Of a stretch of 11,204 nucleotides of DNA, positions 1 to 7,520 are shown one piece after another (within the stretch, counting starts at the first letter, position 1; each line of letters starts with the position of its first letter). The stretch comes from Bacteroidales bacterium (lineage in GTDB: Bacteria > Bacteroidota > Bacteroidia > Bacteroidales > JAAUTT01): contig JAAUTT010000066.1 of assembly GCA_012031335.1 (NCBI GenBank), positions 1-11,204 on the forward strand, written 5' to 3'. The translations under genes and the position numbers were made by a program. A model generated the notes under the pieces. The model had not been told where the DNA came from. It saw nothing but the letters and a program-made list of their open reading frames with translations, and did no database searches.

Positions 1-1133
1 TCAATAACTTTTGACCTAAGCGGTTGATGGCTGAAGAAAAATCAAGGTAAACGGCCAAACCTGTTGTTCCAACGCCAAAACCAGCATCACAGCGTTCTTT
101 GGCTGCACGCGAGGCAACATCGCGGGGTACAAGGTTACCAAAAGCAGGGTAACGGCGCTCAAGATAGTAGTCGCGGTCTTCTTCCTTTAATTGTGTAGGT
201 TTAAGCGTGCCCTTACGAATGGCTTCGGCATCTTCCTTCTTTTTTGGCACCCAAATACGACCATCGTTACGCAACGATTCCGACATAAGTGTCAGCTTCG
301 ATTGGTAATCGCCATGTACAGGAATACAGGTCGGGTGAATTTGTGTAAAACAAGGATTTCCGAAAAATGCGCCTTTCTTATATACCTGCCATGCGGCACT
401 GGCATTCGATCCCATGGCATTGGTCGAAAGAAAGAATACATTTCCGTAACCACCGGTGCCAAAACCACTGCATGCCCAAAATGTTTTTCGATTTCCCCGG
501 TAACCAGGTTACGCGATACTATACCACGAGCCTTACCATCGACAATTACAAGTTCAAGCATCTCGTCGCGGTTATGCATCTCAACAGTTCCGGCTTTGAT
601 CTGACGTTCCAGTGCCCGGTATGCGCCAAGTAAAAGCTGCTGTCCGGTCTGACCACGTGCATAAAACGTACGCGATACCTGTGCACCACCAAATGAACGG
701 TTATCGAGCAATCCGCCATATTCGCGTGCAAGGGTACTCCCTGAGCGACACACTGGTCGATAATGCTGTTGCTCACTTCGGCAAGACGGTAAACATTAGC
801 TTCGCGGGCACGGTAGTCTCCTCCCTTGATTGTATCGTAAAACAAACGGTATACAGAGTCACCATCGTTCTGGTAATTCTTGGCTGCGTTGATACCACCC
901 TGTGCTGCAATACTATGTGCCCGGCGTGGACTATCCTGATAACAGAAAATTTTCACATTGAATCCTAGCTCTCCAAGGCTGGCGGCTGCCGAAGCACCGG
1001 CTAATCCGGTTCCTACTACTATAATATCGAGTTTACGCTTATTGGCCGGGTTCACAAGGTTCTGGGTAGACTTGTAAGTAGTCCACTTGCTGGCCAATGG
1101 CCCCTGAGGTATTATTGATTTAATTTCTGACAT
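1..1133 (-). CDS. sdhA: Succinate dehydrogenase/fumarate reductase flavoprotein subunit (3' end outside window; two frameshifts)
   Basis: This is the FAD-bearing catalytic subunit of complex II, which interconverts succinate and fumarate at the cytoplasmic face of the inner membrane. About 378 residues are visible of the roughly 640-670 usual in Bacteroidota; the stop codon lies off the left edge. Visible motifs are the Rossmann loop GTGLAG (residues 41-46), AHSIAAQGG with His73 as the expected covalent FAD attachment site, [10 protein letters not shown] (226-235), the substrate-site segment TQIHPT with His267, and PRDVASR (337-343). Two single-base losses break the frame. One is near 730-731, where VPFAREYGG needs one more T on the coding strand. 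The other is near 457, where VLATGG needs one more A. Both look like sequencing errors. The gene starts 40 bases after the sdhC stop, in the C-A(-B) order typical of type-B enzymes; sdhB is expected just outside. Direction of catalysis in vivo (Sdh or Frd) cannot be told. Confidence 0.95.
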
Positions 1134-1173
1134 ATATTTTTATTCAAAAGATTCGTAAAAAAATTCCCGGATA

Positions 1174-1846
1174 TTAATTATAGAAAAATAAAAAATAAAC
1201 CGGAATAACAGCGAAACCGGCAGGAATTGCCAGTGCATAGATATTTCCCATCCACTTGATGATAGGAGAATACTTTTTATGATTTACACCCATGGTTTGA
1301 AATGCACTTTGAAAAGCATGCAATAAATGAAACGACAGTATAATCATGCAAAAATATAAAATATGGAATACCCCGGTGTTTGAAACAGGTTAATGGCCAT
1401 ATTGTAAAAATCATGTTTGTCTATTACAATACTTCCACCTGTTGGGGCACTTGTCCAGCCTAACTTCACAAAATAGAAGTTTGCAAGGTGGATAGCCAGA
1501 AAAACAAATATAATGGCTCCGGTGTGGATCATATATTTGGAAAAAAATGAAGTTTGTGAGTTGTTCGAAACAGCATAACCCGTTGGACGAGCTGCCCAGT
1601 TGCGGATTTGGATTATAATCCCGTAAATAATGTGTACCAGAAAACCGCCAAACAGGAATATTTCCATGATCTTGATTAAAATATTGGTGGTCATAAAATC
1701 TACCCCAATGCGAAACGCCTCTCCCCCGTCGCTGCTCAGCAACAACAAGTTAATGCCTAAATGCACCACCAGAAACATACACAGAAATAATCCTGCCAGT
1801 GACATTATTAGCTTCTTCCCTAAAGATGAAGTGAAAAATTGCTCAT
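1174..1846 (-). CDS. sdhC: Succinate dehydrogenase/fumarate reductase cytochrome b subunit, b558 family (two frameshifts)
   Basis: This is the membrane anchor of complex II, which holds heme b and the quinone site. Restoring one base in the T run on the coding strand at plus positions 1834-1838 opens an N-terminus MSNFFTSSLGKKLIMSLAG. Restoring one base near 1347 joins SIFYIFA to MIILSFHLLHAF, giving 224 residues ending VYFLFFYN. That is the expected size for the single-subunit type-B anchor. Five hydrophobic spans are apparent. Histidines lie in VVHLGIN, LVHIIYG, MIHTGAI, AIHLANF and SFHLLHAF; these are the expected heme-ligand region of the b558 family. Without the two corrections the reading frame would appear to start at 1805 and stop at 1344, losing both ends. 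The gene is the first of the sdh operon. A Bacteroidota-type promoter lies about 60 bases upstream. Confidence 0.93.
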
Positions 1847-1901
1847 ATCAATTGTTTTGTGAAAGTTAATTATTTTTAAATGAAATTCCGCGTGAAAAAA
1901 A

Positions 1902-1935
1902 TTTTTGCAAATGTACCTGCTTCAACTACTTTTTG
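1902..1935 (+). promoter_or_regulatory. Predicted promoter for the M24 aminopeptidase, overlapping the sdhC promoter
   Basis: On the plus strand a TTTTTG -33 element (1902-1907) is followed after 19 bases by TACTTTTTG (1927-1935). This is the -7 consensus TAnnTTTG with one additional T. Given the homopolymer errors elsewhere in the window, that T may be a miscall. The start would be near 1941, about 40 bases before the ATG at 1982. The element lies almost entirely on the same bases as the opposing sdhC promoter. Confidence 0.4.
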
Positions 1936-1940
1936 CAATG
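1908..1940 (-). promoter_or_regulatory. Predicted promoter for sdhCA
   Basis: On the minus strand the -7 box TACATTTG (1915-1908) matches the Bacteroidota consensus TAnnTTTG exactly. A -33 element CATTG (1940-1936) lies 20 bases upstream. The predicted transcript would start near 1901, giving a leader of about 55 bases before the sdhC ATG at 1846. The match is by eye, against the known consensus for the phylum's primary sigma factor. Confidence 0.55.
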
Positions 1941-1981
1941 AATGATGTTAATTTGTCTTTAATTTAAAACCATTCTAAGCT

Positions 1982-3273
1982 ATGATTCACCCGCATATTC
2001 CCCGCCGATTGTTTGAACAAAACAGAATTAAACTAAATAACAGGCTCCGGAACCATGCAGTTGCTATTCTTACCTCAAACGACGAGATGCCAAGAAATGG
2101 TGACCAGTTCTTCCCTTTCCGGCAAAACTCCGATCTTTTTTTATCTGACAGGTATTAATCAGGAAAAGACATCACTCATACTTTGCCCCGACCATCCAAA
2201 TGCCAGCTACCGTGAAATCCTTTTCATTCTTAGGCCAAACAAGGAAATGGAAACCTGGCAGGGTAAAAAATTATCCAAATCCGAAGCCACAGCCATCTCA
2301 GGGATACAAACCATTATGTGGGAGGACGAATTTGACAAACTTGTAAACGAATTAGTATACTCTAATAGTATTATTTATCTTAATATTTCCGAAAATCCAA
2401 AGTTGTTCTCCGGAATCGATACGGCTGAAATCAGACTTGCTAAGAAAATAACAGATAAATTCCCCTTGCATCAGAAGGAAAGATTGTCTCCTGCATTGAC
2501 CTCACTCAGGCTCTTAAAAGAGGCTGAAGAGGTTAATATAATCAGGTATGCCAGCCAGATAACCGGAAAAGCTTTTCAAAGGGTCATGAGATTTGTTAAA
2601 GCCGGTATTTATGAATATGAAATTGAGGCCGAAATAACACACGAATTTCTCAAATCAGGGCATCGGACATGCATATTATCCCATTGTTGCTACAGGCGAA
2701 AATGCTTGCTTTCTTCATTATATCAACAACAAAAGTATTTGTAACGACGGGGACTTGCTTCTTCTCGACTTCGGTGCCGAATATGGCAATTATGCTGCCG
2801 ATTGCAGCAGAACAATCCCGGTGAATGGAAAATTTTCGCCTCGGCAATTGCAGGTATATAAATCTGTTCTCAGTGTATTTCAAAAAGCACGGTCGCTCAT
2901 GGTGAAAGGAACTACCATTACACTCATACAAAAACAGGTTTGTAAATTATGGGAAGAAGAACATGTAAAACTCGGATTATATTCCATGGAAGATTTACAC
3001 CGCCAGGACCCCGACGATCCTTTGTACCAGCGTTATTACATGCATGGCATTTCGCATTTTCTTGGTCTGGATGTACACGATGTAGGTAACAAAAATGCCA
3101 TTCTGGAACCAGGTATGGTCCTTACCTGCGAACCAGGTATCTATATCAGGGAGGAAGGCATGGGAATCCGGCTCGAAAATGATATTCTTATCACAAATGA
3201 CGAACCTATTGATCTCATGCAGCATATTCCGGTTGATGCTGATGCAATAGAGGAGCTGATGAACGGAAAATAA
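1982..3273 (+). CDS. Xaa-Pro aminopeptidase (M24B, aminopeptidase P family; two frameshifts)
   Basis: This is a cytosolic dimetal peptidase that removes N-terminal residues preceding proline. Corrected length is 429 residues, normal for the family. An N-terminal aminopeptidase-P domain (about 1-130, with FRQNSDLFYLTG) is followed by the creatinase-fold catalytic domain. All five expected metal ligands are present: Asp262 (LLLDFG), Asp273 (AADCS), His358 (HGISHFLGLDVHD), Glu383 (CEPG) and Glu398 (RLEND). His365 matches the further conserved active-site histidine. The frame is broken by an extra T in the seven-T run at 2136-2142 and an extra G at 2658-2660. Removing the G gives SGIGHAYYPIVATG, which fits the family. 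The start at 1982 (MIHPHIPRRLFEQNR) is chosen because it reads in frame into the family N-terminus. No signal peptide is seen. The next gene on the same strand begins 98 bases after the stop and has its own predicted promoter. Confidence 0.93.
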
Positions 3274-3285
3274 TGGAACATGATA

Positions 3286-3297
3286 TGTTTCGAAACA
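3286..3297. promoter_or_regulatory. 12-bp perfect palindrome upstream of the hydrolase gene
   Basis: TGTTTCGAAACA reads the same on both strands. It sits between the aminopeptidase stop and the predicted hydrolase promoter, about 25 bases before its -33 element. It could be a binding site for a dimeric regulator. It is too short and T-tract-poor to be a convincing terminator. Chance occurrence is possible. Confidence 0.3.
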
Positions 3298-3307
3298 ATT
3301 CGGAATT

Positions 3308-3325
3308 ATCAACGTTAATGTTGAT
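3308..3325. promoter_or_regulatory. Near-perfect 18-bp palindrome over the hydrolase -33 element
   Basis: ATCAACGTTAATGTTGAT is an inverted repeat with a single mismatched pair. It covers the TTG of the predicted -33 element (3321-3323), the place where a repressor operator would act. The palindrome is seen directly; its role is inference. Confidence 0.3.
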
Positions 3326-3350
3326 CAGAAAAATCAAAACATTATTTTCG
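3321..3350 (+). promoter_or_regulatory. Predicted promoter for the alpha/beta hydrolase gene
   Basis: TTG (3321-3323) is followed by a 19-base spacer and TATTTTCG (3343-3350), one mismatch from TAnnTTTG. The bases from the -7 box onward, TATTTTCGCATCCTTAAA, are nearly identical to the promoter of the tRNA-Leu gene in this window. That supports it as a real element. The leader would be only about 15 bases. Confidence 0.5.
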
Positions 3351-3371
3351 CATCCTTAAAAATCGGATTTT

Positions 3372-4166
3372 ATGCTGAAATCAGTTCCTTTTCATTCTTC
3401 TTCTGTTCATTTCGACGATTTAGGTTCGGGAAAAGTAATAGTCCTGCTCCATGGCTACCTGGAAACAATGGAAATTTGGTCAGGATTTGCTCCAGAGCTG
3501 GCTAAAACTTACAGGGTAATCACCATCGATATTCCTGGTCATGGCAAATCGGGTAAGGTAGCAGATACTCACGATATGGACCTGATGGCCGATGCAGTAA
3601 ATACAGTACTTACATTTCTGAGAATTGAAAAATGTTTTTTGGTGGGCCATTCGATGGGGGGTTATGTATCTCTCGCCTTTATGTCGAAATACAGGTACAA
3701 ACTGCTTGGGATTTGTCTTTTCCACGCTACACCCTTTGCCGATTCAGAGGAAAAAAAGGCCAACCGCGATCGCGAAATAGCTTTAATAAAAGAAGGGAAA
3801 AAAGATATCTTGTTCAATACCAATATTCCAAAAGGGTTTGCCACAGATAATCTCGAAAAACTCAGCGATAAGGTTTCTAAGGCCAGGGAAATAGCCGGTC
3901 ATAACCCGGAAGATGGAATTATTGCCCTGCTCGAAGGTATGAAAGCACGGCCCGATCGTCAGAATTTGCTGAAAGAAACAGGCCTGCCGGTTTTGTTTAT
4001 AATTGGGAAAAAAGACAACTATATTCCATTCGACCTGATTTATGCAGTTGCCCAACGTACCGTTACTGGTGAAATTCTAAGCCTGGAAAATTCGGGTCAT
4101 ATGGGTTTTAAGGAGGAACCGGAAATGTGTTTAAACACCCTTAATTCCTTTGTTTATCACTTATAA
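3372..4166 (+). CDS. Alpha/beta-fold hydrolase
   Basis: This is a 264-residue intact protein of the alpha/beta hydrolase fold, likely a cytosolic carboxylesterase or related hydrolase. The expected catalytic features are in order: oxyanion-hole HG at 27-28 (VLLHGYLE), a strand-turn DIPGHGKS (53-60), nucleophile elbow GHSMGG with Ser94, acid Asp215 (GKKDNYIP) and His243 (NSGHMGF). There is no signal peptide or membrane span, and a cap region of about 100 residues lies between the nucleophile and the acid. Substrate cannot be inferred; similar proteins include esterases, lipases and the MenH-like group. It follows the aminopeptidase gene by 98 bases, with its own predicted promoter between. It converges with the M23 gene across a predicted two-way terminator. 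Confidence 0.9.
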   Translation: MLKSVPFHSSSVHFDDLGSGKVIVLLHGYLETMEIWSGFAPELAKTYRVITIDIPGHGKSGKVADTHDMDLMADAVNTVLTFLRIEKCFLVGHSMGGYVSLAFMSKYRYKLLGICLFHATPFADSEEKKANRDREIALIKEGKKDILFNTNIPKGFATDNLEKLSDKVSKAREIAGHNPEDGIIALLEGMKARPDRQNLLKETGLPVLFIIGKKDNYIPFDLIYAVAQRTVTGEILSLENSGHMGFKEEPEMCLNTLNSFVYHL

Positions 4167-4243
4167 ACCGTGATAGAAATTCTTCATTTTGTGGTGCGGC
4201 AGGTTTACCAGGATGTCTTTTTTTTTGTTAAACCTTCAGAAAA

Positions 4244-4276
4244 ATGGTATGTTGCTTTAACACTTGCCATATTTTT
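4244..4276. terminator. Probable bidirectional terminator between convergent genes
   Basis: An imperfect hairpin with ATGGTATGT (4244-4252) and ACTTGCCAT (4262-4270) as arms has eight of nine positions pairing, counting one G:T, around a nine-base loop. It is followed by ATTTTT on the plus strand and by a T run (A run at 4240-4244) on the minus strand. It lies in the 129-base gap between the stops of the hydrolase and M23 genes, where a shared terminator is expected. The stem is AT-rich and modest. Confidence 0.4.
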
Positions 4277-4295
4277 CAGGCTTGCTTTTCCGGTT

Positions 4296-5093
4296 TTATT
4301 TTACCCGCAGTTTTCTGCCAATTTTGAGCACACTTGTCTTTTTCAGGTTATTCAACTGGCATAGGGCATTCACACTGGTACCATATTTCCTTGAAATGGC
4401 ATACAAGGTATCTCCTTGCTTTACGGTATAGTACACAATATCATTGCTTTGAACAACTGACACCTTTTCAGGAGCAGTCTGCTTCTTCCGCTCAAATACA
4501 AAGGTTTTTATGTTTCTATCGTTGAAATTAAAAAAGTGTTCCGGGTTCAGGGCTTTTCCATGACTTCTGATTTCGAAATGCAGGTGCTCGGTAGTGGCTC
4601 TTCCTGTGCGTCCTCCCAGGCCTAGAGGTTCGCCACTTAATATCGTATCTCCTATATTTACAAGGGCTTTACTTAAATGCGCGTAATAGGTCTCAAGATG
4701 ATCGGGATGTTTCAGGACAACCAGAATCCCATATCCGTAATAGGTATTTGCCTTAGTTACAACTCCTTTAAAGGCAGCTTTAACAGTATCTCCGCGGCTA
4801 AGCTTTATGTCAGTGCCTGTATGCATGCGGCTGCCTCTTCTTCCGTAATGACTGATTACCTTTCCGTTTACCGGAAAGAAAAAAGATCCAAGTTTTATAG
4901 TGTCTAAAAGAATAAGGTTTCGGGTTGTATCTGTTTCACTTTCGGAAATCTCAGGCAATTCGGATTTAACAACAGGCGGGGGTGTGACTTTTACGGGCCT
5001 GGAAGTGGAACATGCTGTAATAGCATTAAGAGAAAGCACCGAAATAATTAATAACAGTAATTTTGATAAATTAAATTGACGAAAAATTAACAT
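4296..5093 (-). CDS. M23 family metallopeptidase lipoprotein with C-terminal LysM domain
   Basis: This is a 265-residue intact envelope protein. A basic N-terminus and hydrophobic stretch (about 11-27) end in a lipobox ITAC with Cys28 as the predicted lipidated residue. A proline-rich linker follows. The M23 (LytM-type) domain spans about 72-185 with the zinc-binding motifs HTGTD (His91, Asp95) and HLHFEI (His170, His172), plus His139 in YAHL. Because all of these are present, active endopeptidase function on peptidoglycan cross-links is likely. Residues about 221-264 form a LysM domain (YYTVKQGDTLYAISRKYGTS) for glycan binding. Having LysM at the C-terminus is less usual than at the N-terminus. 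The gene follows the S41 protease gene by 32 bases and probably shares its transcript. This suggests both act on the cell envelope. Which cross-link is cut cannot be told. Confidence 0.92.
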   Translation of the reverse strand: MLIFRQFNLSKLLLLIISVLSLNAITACSTSRPVKVTPPPVVKSELPEISESETDTTRNLILLDTIKLGSFFFPVNGKVISHYGRRGSRMHTGTDIKLSRGDTVKAAFKGVVTKANTYYGYGILVVLKHPDHLETYYAHLSKALVNIGDTILSGEPLGLGGRTGRATTEHLHFEIRSHGKALNPEHFFNFNDRNIKTFVFERKKQTAPEKVSVVQSNDIVYYTVKQGDTLYAISRKYGTSVNALCQLNNLKKTSVLKIGRKLRVK

Positions 5094-5125
5094 GTCTATA
5101 ATAATTAACGTTCCGCAATTAATAA

Positions 5126-6730
5126 CTATCCTTTTAATACTTCTATTGCCTTTCTGAAACTTTTGTCTTTTTCAAGAATTACAGGGTAAAATCCTTCATC
5201 GTCGAAGAAATTACGCACAGTATAAGCAATGAGCATATTTTCGATAAGACTACCGGAAAATGGATAAATCTCCTGGCAAAATCTCAACGCCTTGTTTTCA
5301 GCATAACGAATAAACTCTTGCAGAATATTTCTTTTTATTAAAACAGATTTCAGTTCCTGATAGTTTTTGTATCCTTTGAAAATTTCCCTGTTCTGATCGC
5401 TGTATAAAAATGCAAACCGGTAAATAATACCTTTCGAAACAACCGACTGGTAAAAGCTACTGTACCCAGTAGTATCAAATGGTACAAAAATATCGGGCAT
5501 AATACCACCTCCCCCATAAACAACTTTTCCCTTTGGAGTTGTAAATTTTAAAGAATCAGCAAAATGAATGCTGTCCTTTTGTTCCAGCTCGCCATGAGAT
5601 GCTCGTTTAACCAATTCTTCAAAATATTGGTCGGCTCCGTTGGAATACGACTTTTGAATACTTCTTCCTGTAGGTGTATAATACCTTGCTATCGTCAACC
5701 TGATGGCCGAACCATCCGGCAGTAACACCTGTTCCTGAACCAGTCCTTTCCCAAAACTTCTTCGTCCGATAACCGTTGCCCTGTCGTTATCCTGCAGTGC
5801 TCCTGCCAATACTTCACTTGCCGAAGCACTGTATTCGTCCATTAACAGCGCAACATCAAAATCAACACAAATACCCGAAGGTTTGGAATAAGAATTAATC
5901 CTTTGACGAGCCCTCCCCTGTGTGTACACAATCAGTTTCTTATCTTCGAGAAACTGATCGGCTATATCGGTAGCCGCAGTTAATAACCCTCCGCCATTTC
6001 CTCTCAAATCGATAATTAGTTTTTTCTTTAGTCCCTGCTTCTTTAAATTTTCAACAGCTTGCTGAAATTCTTCGGATGTTGTTTTTGCAAACTTCGATAT
6101 TTTTATATAGCCGATACCATCTTCCGGAATAAAAGCAACGTCAACACTTTTTAGCGGAATACGCCCTCTGGTTACAACAAAATCGATCAATTTACCGGAA
6201 CCGGAACGCTGAATACTTATTTTTACAGGTGTACCTTCATTGCCTTTAAGTTTTCTTACAATCTGATCACTGGAGAGTTTAGTACCTGCCATCAGGGTAT
6301 CATTAACCTTTATTATCCTGTCGCCGGGTAAAATGCCAACCTTGTGAGAGGGTCCCCCTGGAATGGCACTGATAACAATAATGGTATCGTTCTGAAAATT
6401 AAATTGTACACCTATGCCACTGAAATTACCTTCAAGTGGCTCGTTAACCGCCTGTAATTCCGAGGCAGGGATATATACCGAATGGGGATCAAGTTTTTTA
6501 AGTATGGAATTTATGGCTGTTTCTTCAAGATCGCCCCGCGAAATCGAATCCACATAGGTATCTTCGATCATATCAAGAATGCTGTTAACTTTATCTGCCC
6601 TGGGATAAATCAGCAATCTGTCGTTCACCCGGAATTGCGACAACCTGATTCCGATAAATACTCCGGCAACTATTAAAAGGGCAAATATGAGGGGCAAAAA
6701 AGCAACTGTTCTCTTATTCTGAAATTTCAT
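5126..6730 (-). CDS. S41 family carboxyl-terminal processing peptidase (CtpA/Prc type)
   Basis: This is a periplasmic serine protease of 534 residues, anchored by an N-terminal hydrophobic span (about 9-30). A PDZ domain (about 96-185, beginning around FSGIGVQF and including LPGDRIIKVND) recognises C-termini. The S41 core follows with KLIIDLRGNGGG, EYSASASE and RRSFGKGLV. By the 25-residue spacing known in Tsp and CtpB, the Ser-Lys dyad is Ser303 and Lys328. About 110 residues continue past the core (IMPDIFVPFDTTGYSS onward), an extension seen in Bacteroidota homologues. The start at 6730 is preferred over the in-frame ATG at 6778. It directly follows a purine-rich GGAAGAAGAGA and puts the membrane span near the N-terminus. 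The gene overlaps the end of the dCMP deaminase gene by 17 bases, so the two are probably translationally coupled. No frameshifts are seen. Confidence 0.93.
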   Translation of the reverse strand: MKFQNKRTVAFLPLIFALLIVAGVFIGIRLSQFRVNDRLLIYPRADKVNSILDMIEDTYVDSISRGDLEETAINSILKKLDPHSVYIPASELQAVNEPLEGNFSGIGVQFNFQNDTIIVISAIPGGPSHKVGILPGDRIIKVNDTLMAGTKLSSDQIVRKLKGNEGTPVKISIQRSGSGKLIDFVVTRGRIPLKSVDVAFIPEDGIGYIKISKFAKTTSEEFQQAVENLKKQGLKKKLIIDLRGNGGGLLTAATDIADQFLEDKKLIVYTQGRARQRINSYSKPSGICVDFDVALLMDEYSASASEVLAGALQDNDRATVIGRRSFGKGLVQEQVLLPDGSAIRLTIARYYTPTGRSIQKSYSNGADQYFEELVKRASHGELEQKDSIHFADSLKFTTPKGKVVYGGGGIMPDIFVPFDTTGYSSFYQSVVSKGIIYRFAFLYSDQNREIFKGYKNYQELKSVLIKRNILQEFIRYAENKALRFCQEIYPFSGSLIENMLIAYTVRNFFDDEGFYPVILEKDKSFRKAIEVLKG

Positions 6731-7185
6731 TCTCTTCTTCCAATTTAATGTAAACCACTTCAATTCCGGCTCTCTCAAGCAGGGTTAAACCATCGGTATT
6801 ATGATACTTATCGCTGAAAACAACCCTTTTTATTCCCGATTGGATAATCAGTTTAGAACATTCTATACAGGGTGAAGTTGTTACATACAGGGTTGAATCT
6901 TCACTGCTGTTGTTTGATTTTGCAACCTTGGTAATGGCATTTGCTTCAGCATGTAAAACATAGGGCTTTGTTTTATAATCATCATCTTCGCAAATATTCT
7001 CAAATCCCGAGGGTGTACCATTGTAACCATCGGATATAATCATTTTACCTTTTACAATAAGAGCCCCAACCTTACGGCGTTTGCAGTAAGAAATTTTCTG
7101 CCCATATTTTTGCCATTTCAAGGTATCGGCGGTCGAATTGCATTTGCTTTTCCCGGTATGGCTTGATCATGTCGGAATCGCTCAT
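6714..7185 (-). CDS. dCMP deaminase (zinc-dependent deoxycytidylate deaminase family; one frameshift)
   Basis: This enzyme converts dCMP to dUMP, feeding thymidylate synthesis in the cytosol. The corrected protein has 156 residues, normal for the family. Zinc and catalytic residues are complete: His78 and Glu80 in HAEAN, and Cys106 and Cys109 in PCIEC. The GYNGTPSGFEN segment (53-63) is typical of bacterial dCMP deaminases. An extra T on the coding strand (A run at 7091-7093) breaks the frame between AEN and SYCKRRK. With one base removed, the N-terminus MSDSDMIKPYREKQ joins cleanly. The start at 7185 is therefore preferred over the internal ATG at 7121. Only 34 bases separate the start from the tRNA-Leu gene upstream, with no visible promoter or terminator, so the tRNA promoter may serve this gene too. 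The stop overlaps the S41 start. Confidence 0.92.
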
Positions 7186-7219
7186 ATGGCCGATTGTTTT
7201 AGAGAGGATAATAAAGAAG

Positions 7220-7303
7220 TACCCGGAGCCGGAATCGAACCGGCACAGCATTACTACTACTGGTTTTTGAGACCAGCGCGTCTACCTATTCCGCCATCCG
7301 GGC
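7220..7303 (-). tRNA. tRNA-Leu (anticodon CAA)
   Basis: The 84-base cloverleaf can be folded by eye on the minus strand. The acceptor arms GCCCGGA and TCCGGGT pair (first pair G:U). The anticodon stem CTGGT/ACCAG encloses a loop with CAA, reading UUG. The T arm GCCGG/CCGGC has loop TTCGATT. A long class-II variable arm can form a short AGTA/TGCT stem. The discriminator base is A, as expected for leucine. No CCA is encoded, so it must be added enzymatically. Confidence 0.95.
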
Positions 7304-7520
7304 ATATTCAATGAACTTTAGGGATGCGAATATAGATATTTGTTCCTTACGGTCAAAATATTTTTTCCTCACAACCCGTTTGTGCCCAATATTTCTTAAA
7401 TGGATTTCAGGATTTGGAGAAGCTGGTCAATTTTTTTCGGATGCATTATGGCTTGTTTAAGAATTTTAATACTGATTACCTGAAAGCCATTATCCATCCT
7501 GGTAAAGGTAAAGTTTCGGT
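7304..7520. other. Intergenic region between porZ and tRNA-Leu
   Basis: This 217-base region holds the tRNA promoter at its left end. A 33-codon minus-strand frame (7497-7396) starts with ATG 23 bases after the porZ stop. It begins MDNGFQVISIKIL and ends LLQILKSI. I do not recognise it, and it has no obvious ribosome binding site. It may be noncoding or a remnant. No convincing terminator hairpin for porZ is visible. Confidence 0.35.
7327..7357 (-). promoter_or_regulatory. Predicted promoter for tRNA-Leu and possibly the downstream genes
   Basis: On the minus strand TTTG (7357-7354) is followed by a 19-base spacer and TATATTCG (7334-7327), then CATCCCTAAA. The -7 region is almost the same as that before the alpha/beta hydrolase. 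The box lies 24 bases before the mature tRNA 5' end. Confidence 0.55.

Noticed and set aside
191..968. Plus-strand open frames opposite sdhA
   Set aside because: They are antisense to conserved SdhA sequence, and their translations show no recognisable family or domain.
1..1846. sdhA and sdhC as pseudogenes
   Set aside because: Each break is a single base in a short run, and the protein is family-typical on both sides; four such hits in a core respiratory operon, with the same pattern elsewhere, fit sequencing error better.
4201..4235. AGGTTTA/TAAACCT inverted repeat as a terminator
   Set aside because: The arms are only seven bases with a 21-base loop and no following T tract; the hairpin at 4244-4270 is better.
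4170..4364. A 64-codon plus-strand frame starting just after the hydrolase stop
   Set aside because: It starts with GTG, overlaps the end of the M23 gene and runs through the predicted terminator; it is most likely noncoding.
7220..7303. tRNA-Leu as an integration site for a mobile element
   Set aside because: No integrase, no repeat of the tRNA 3' end and no accessory genes are seen; the flanks are core genes.
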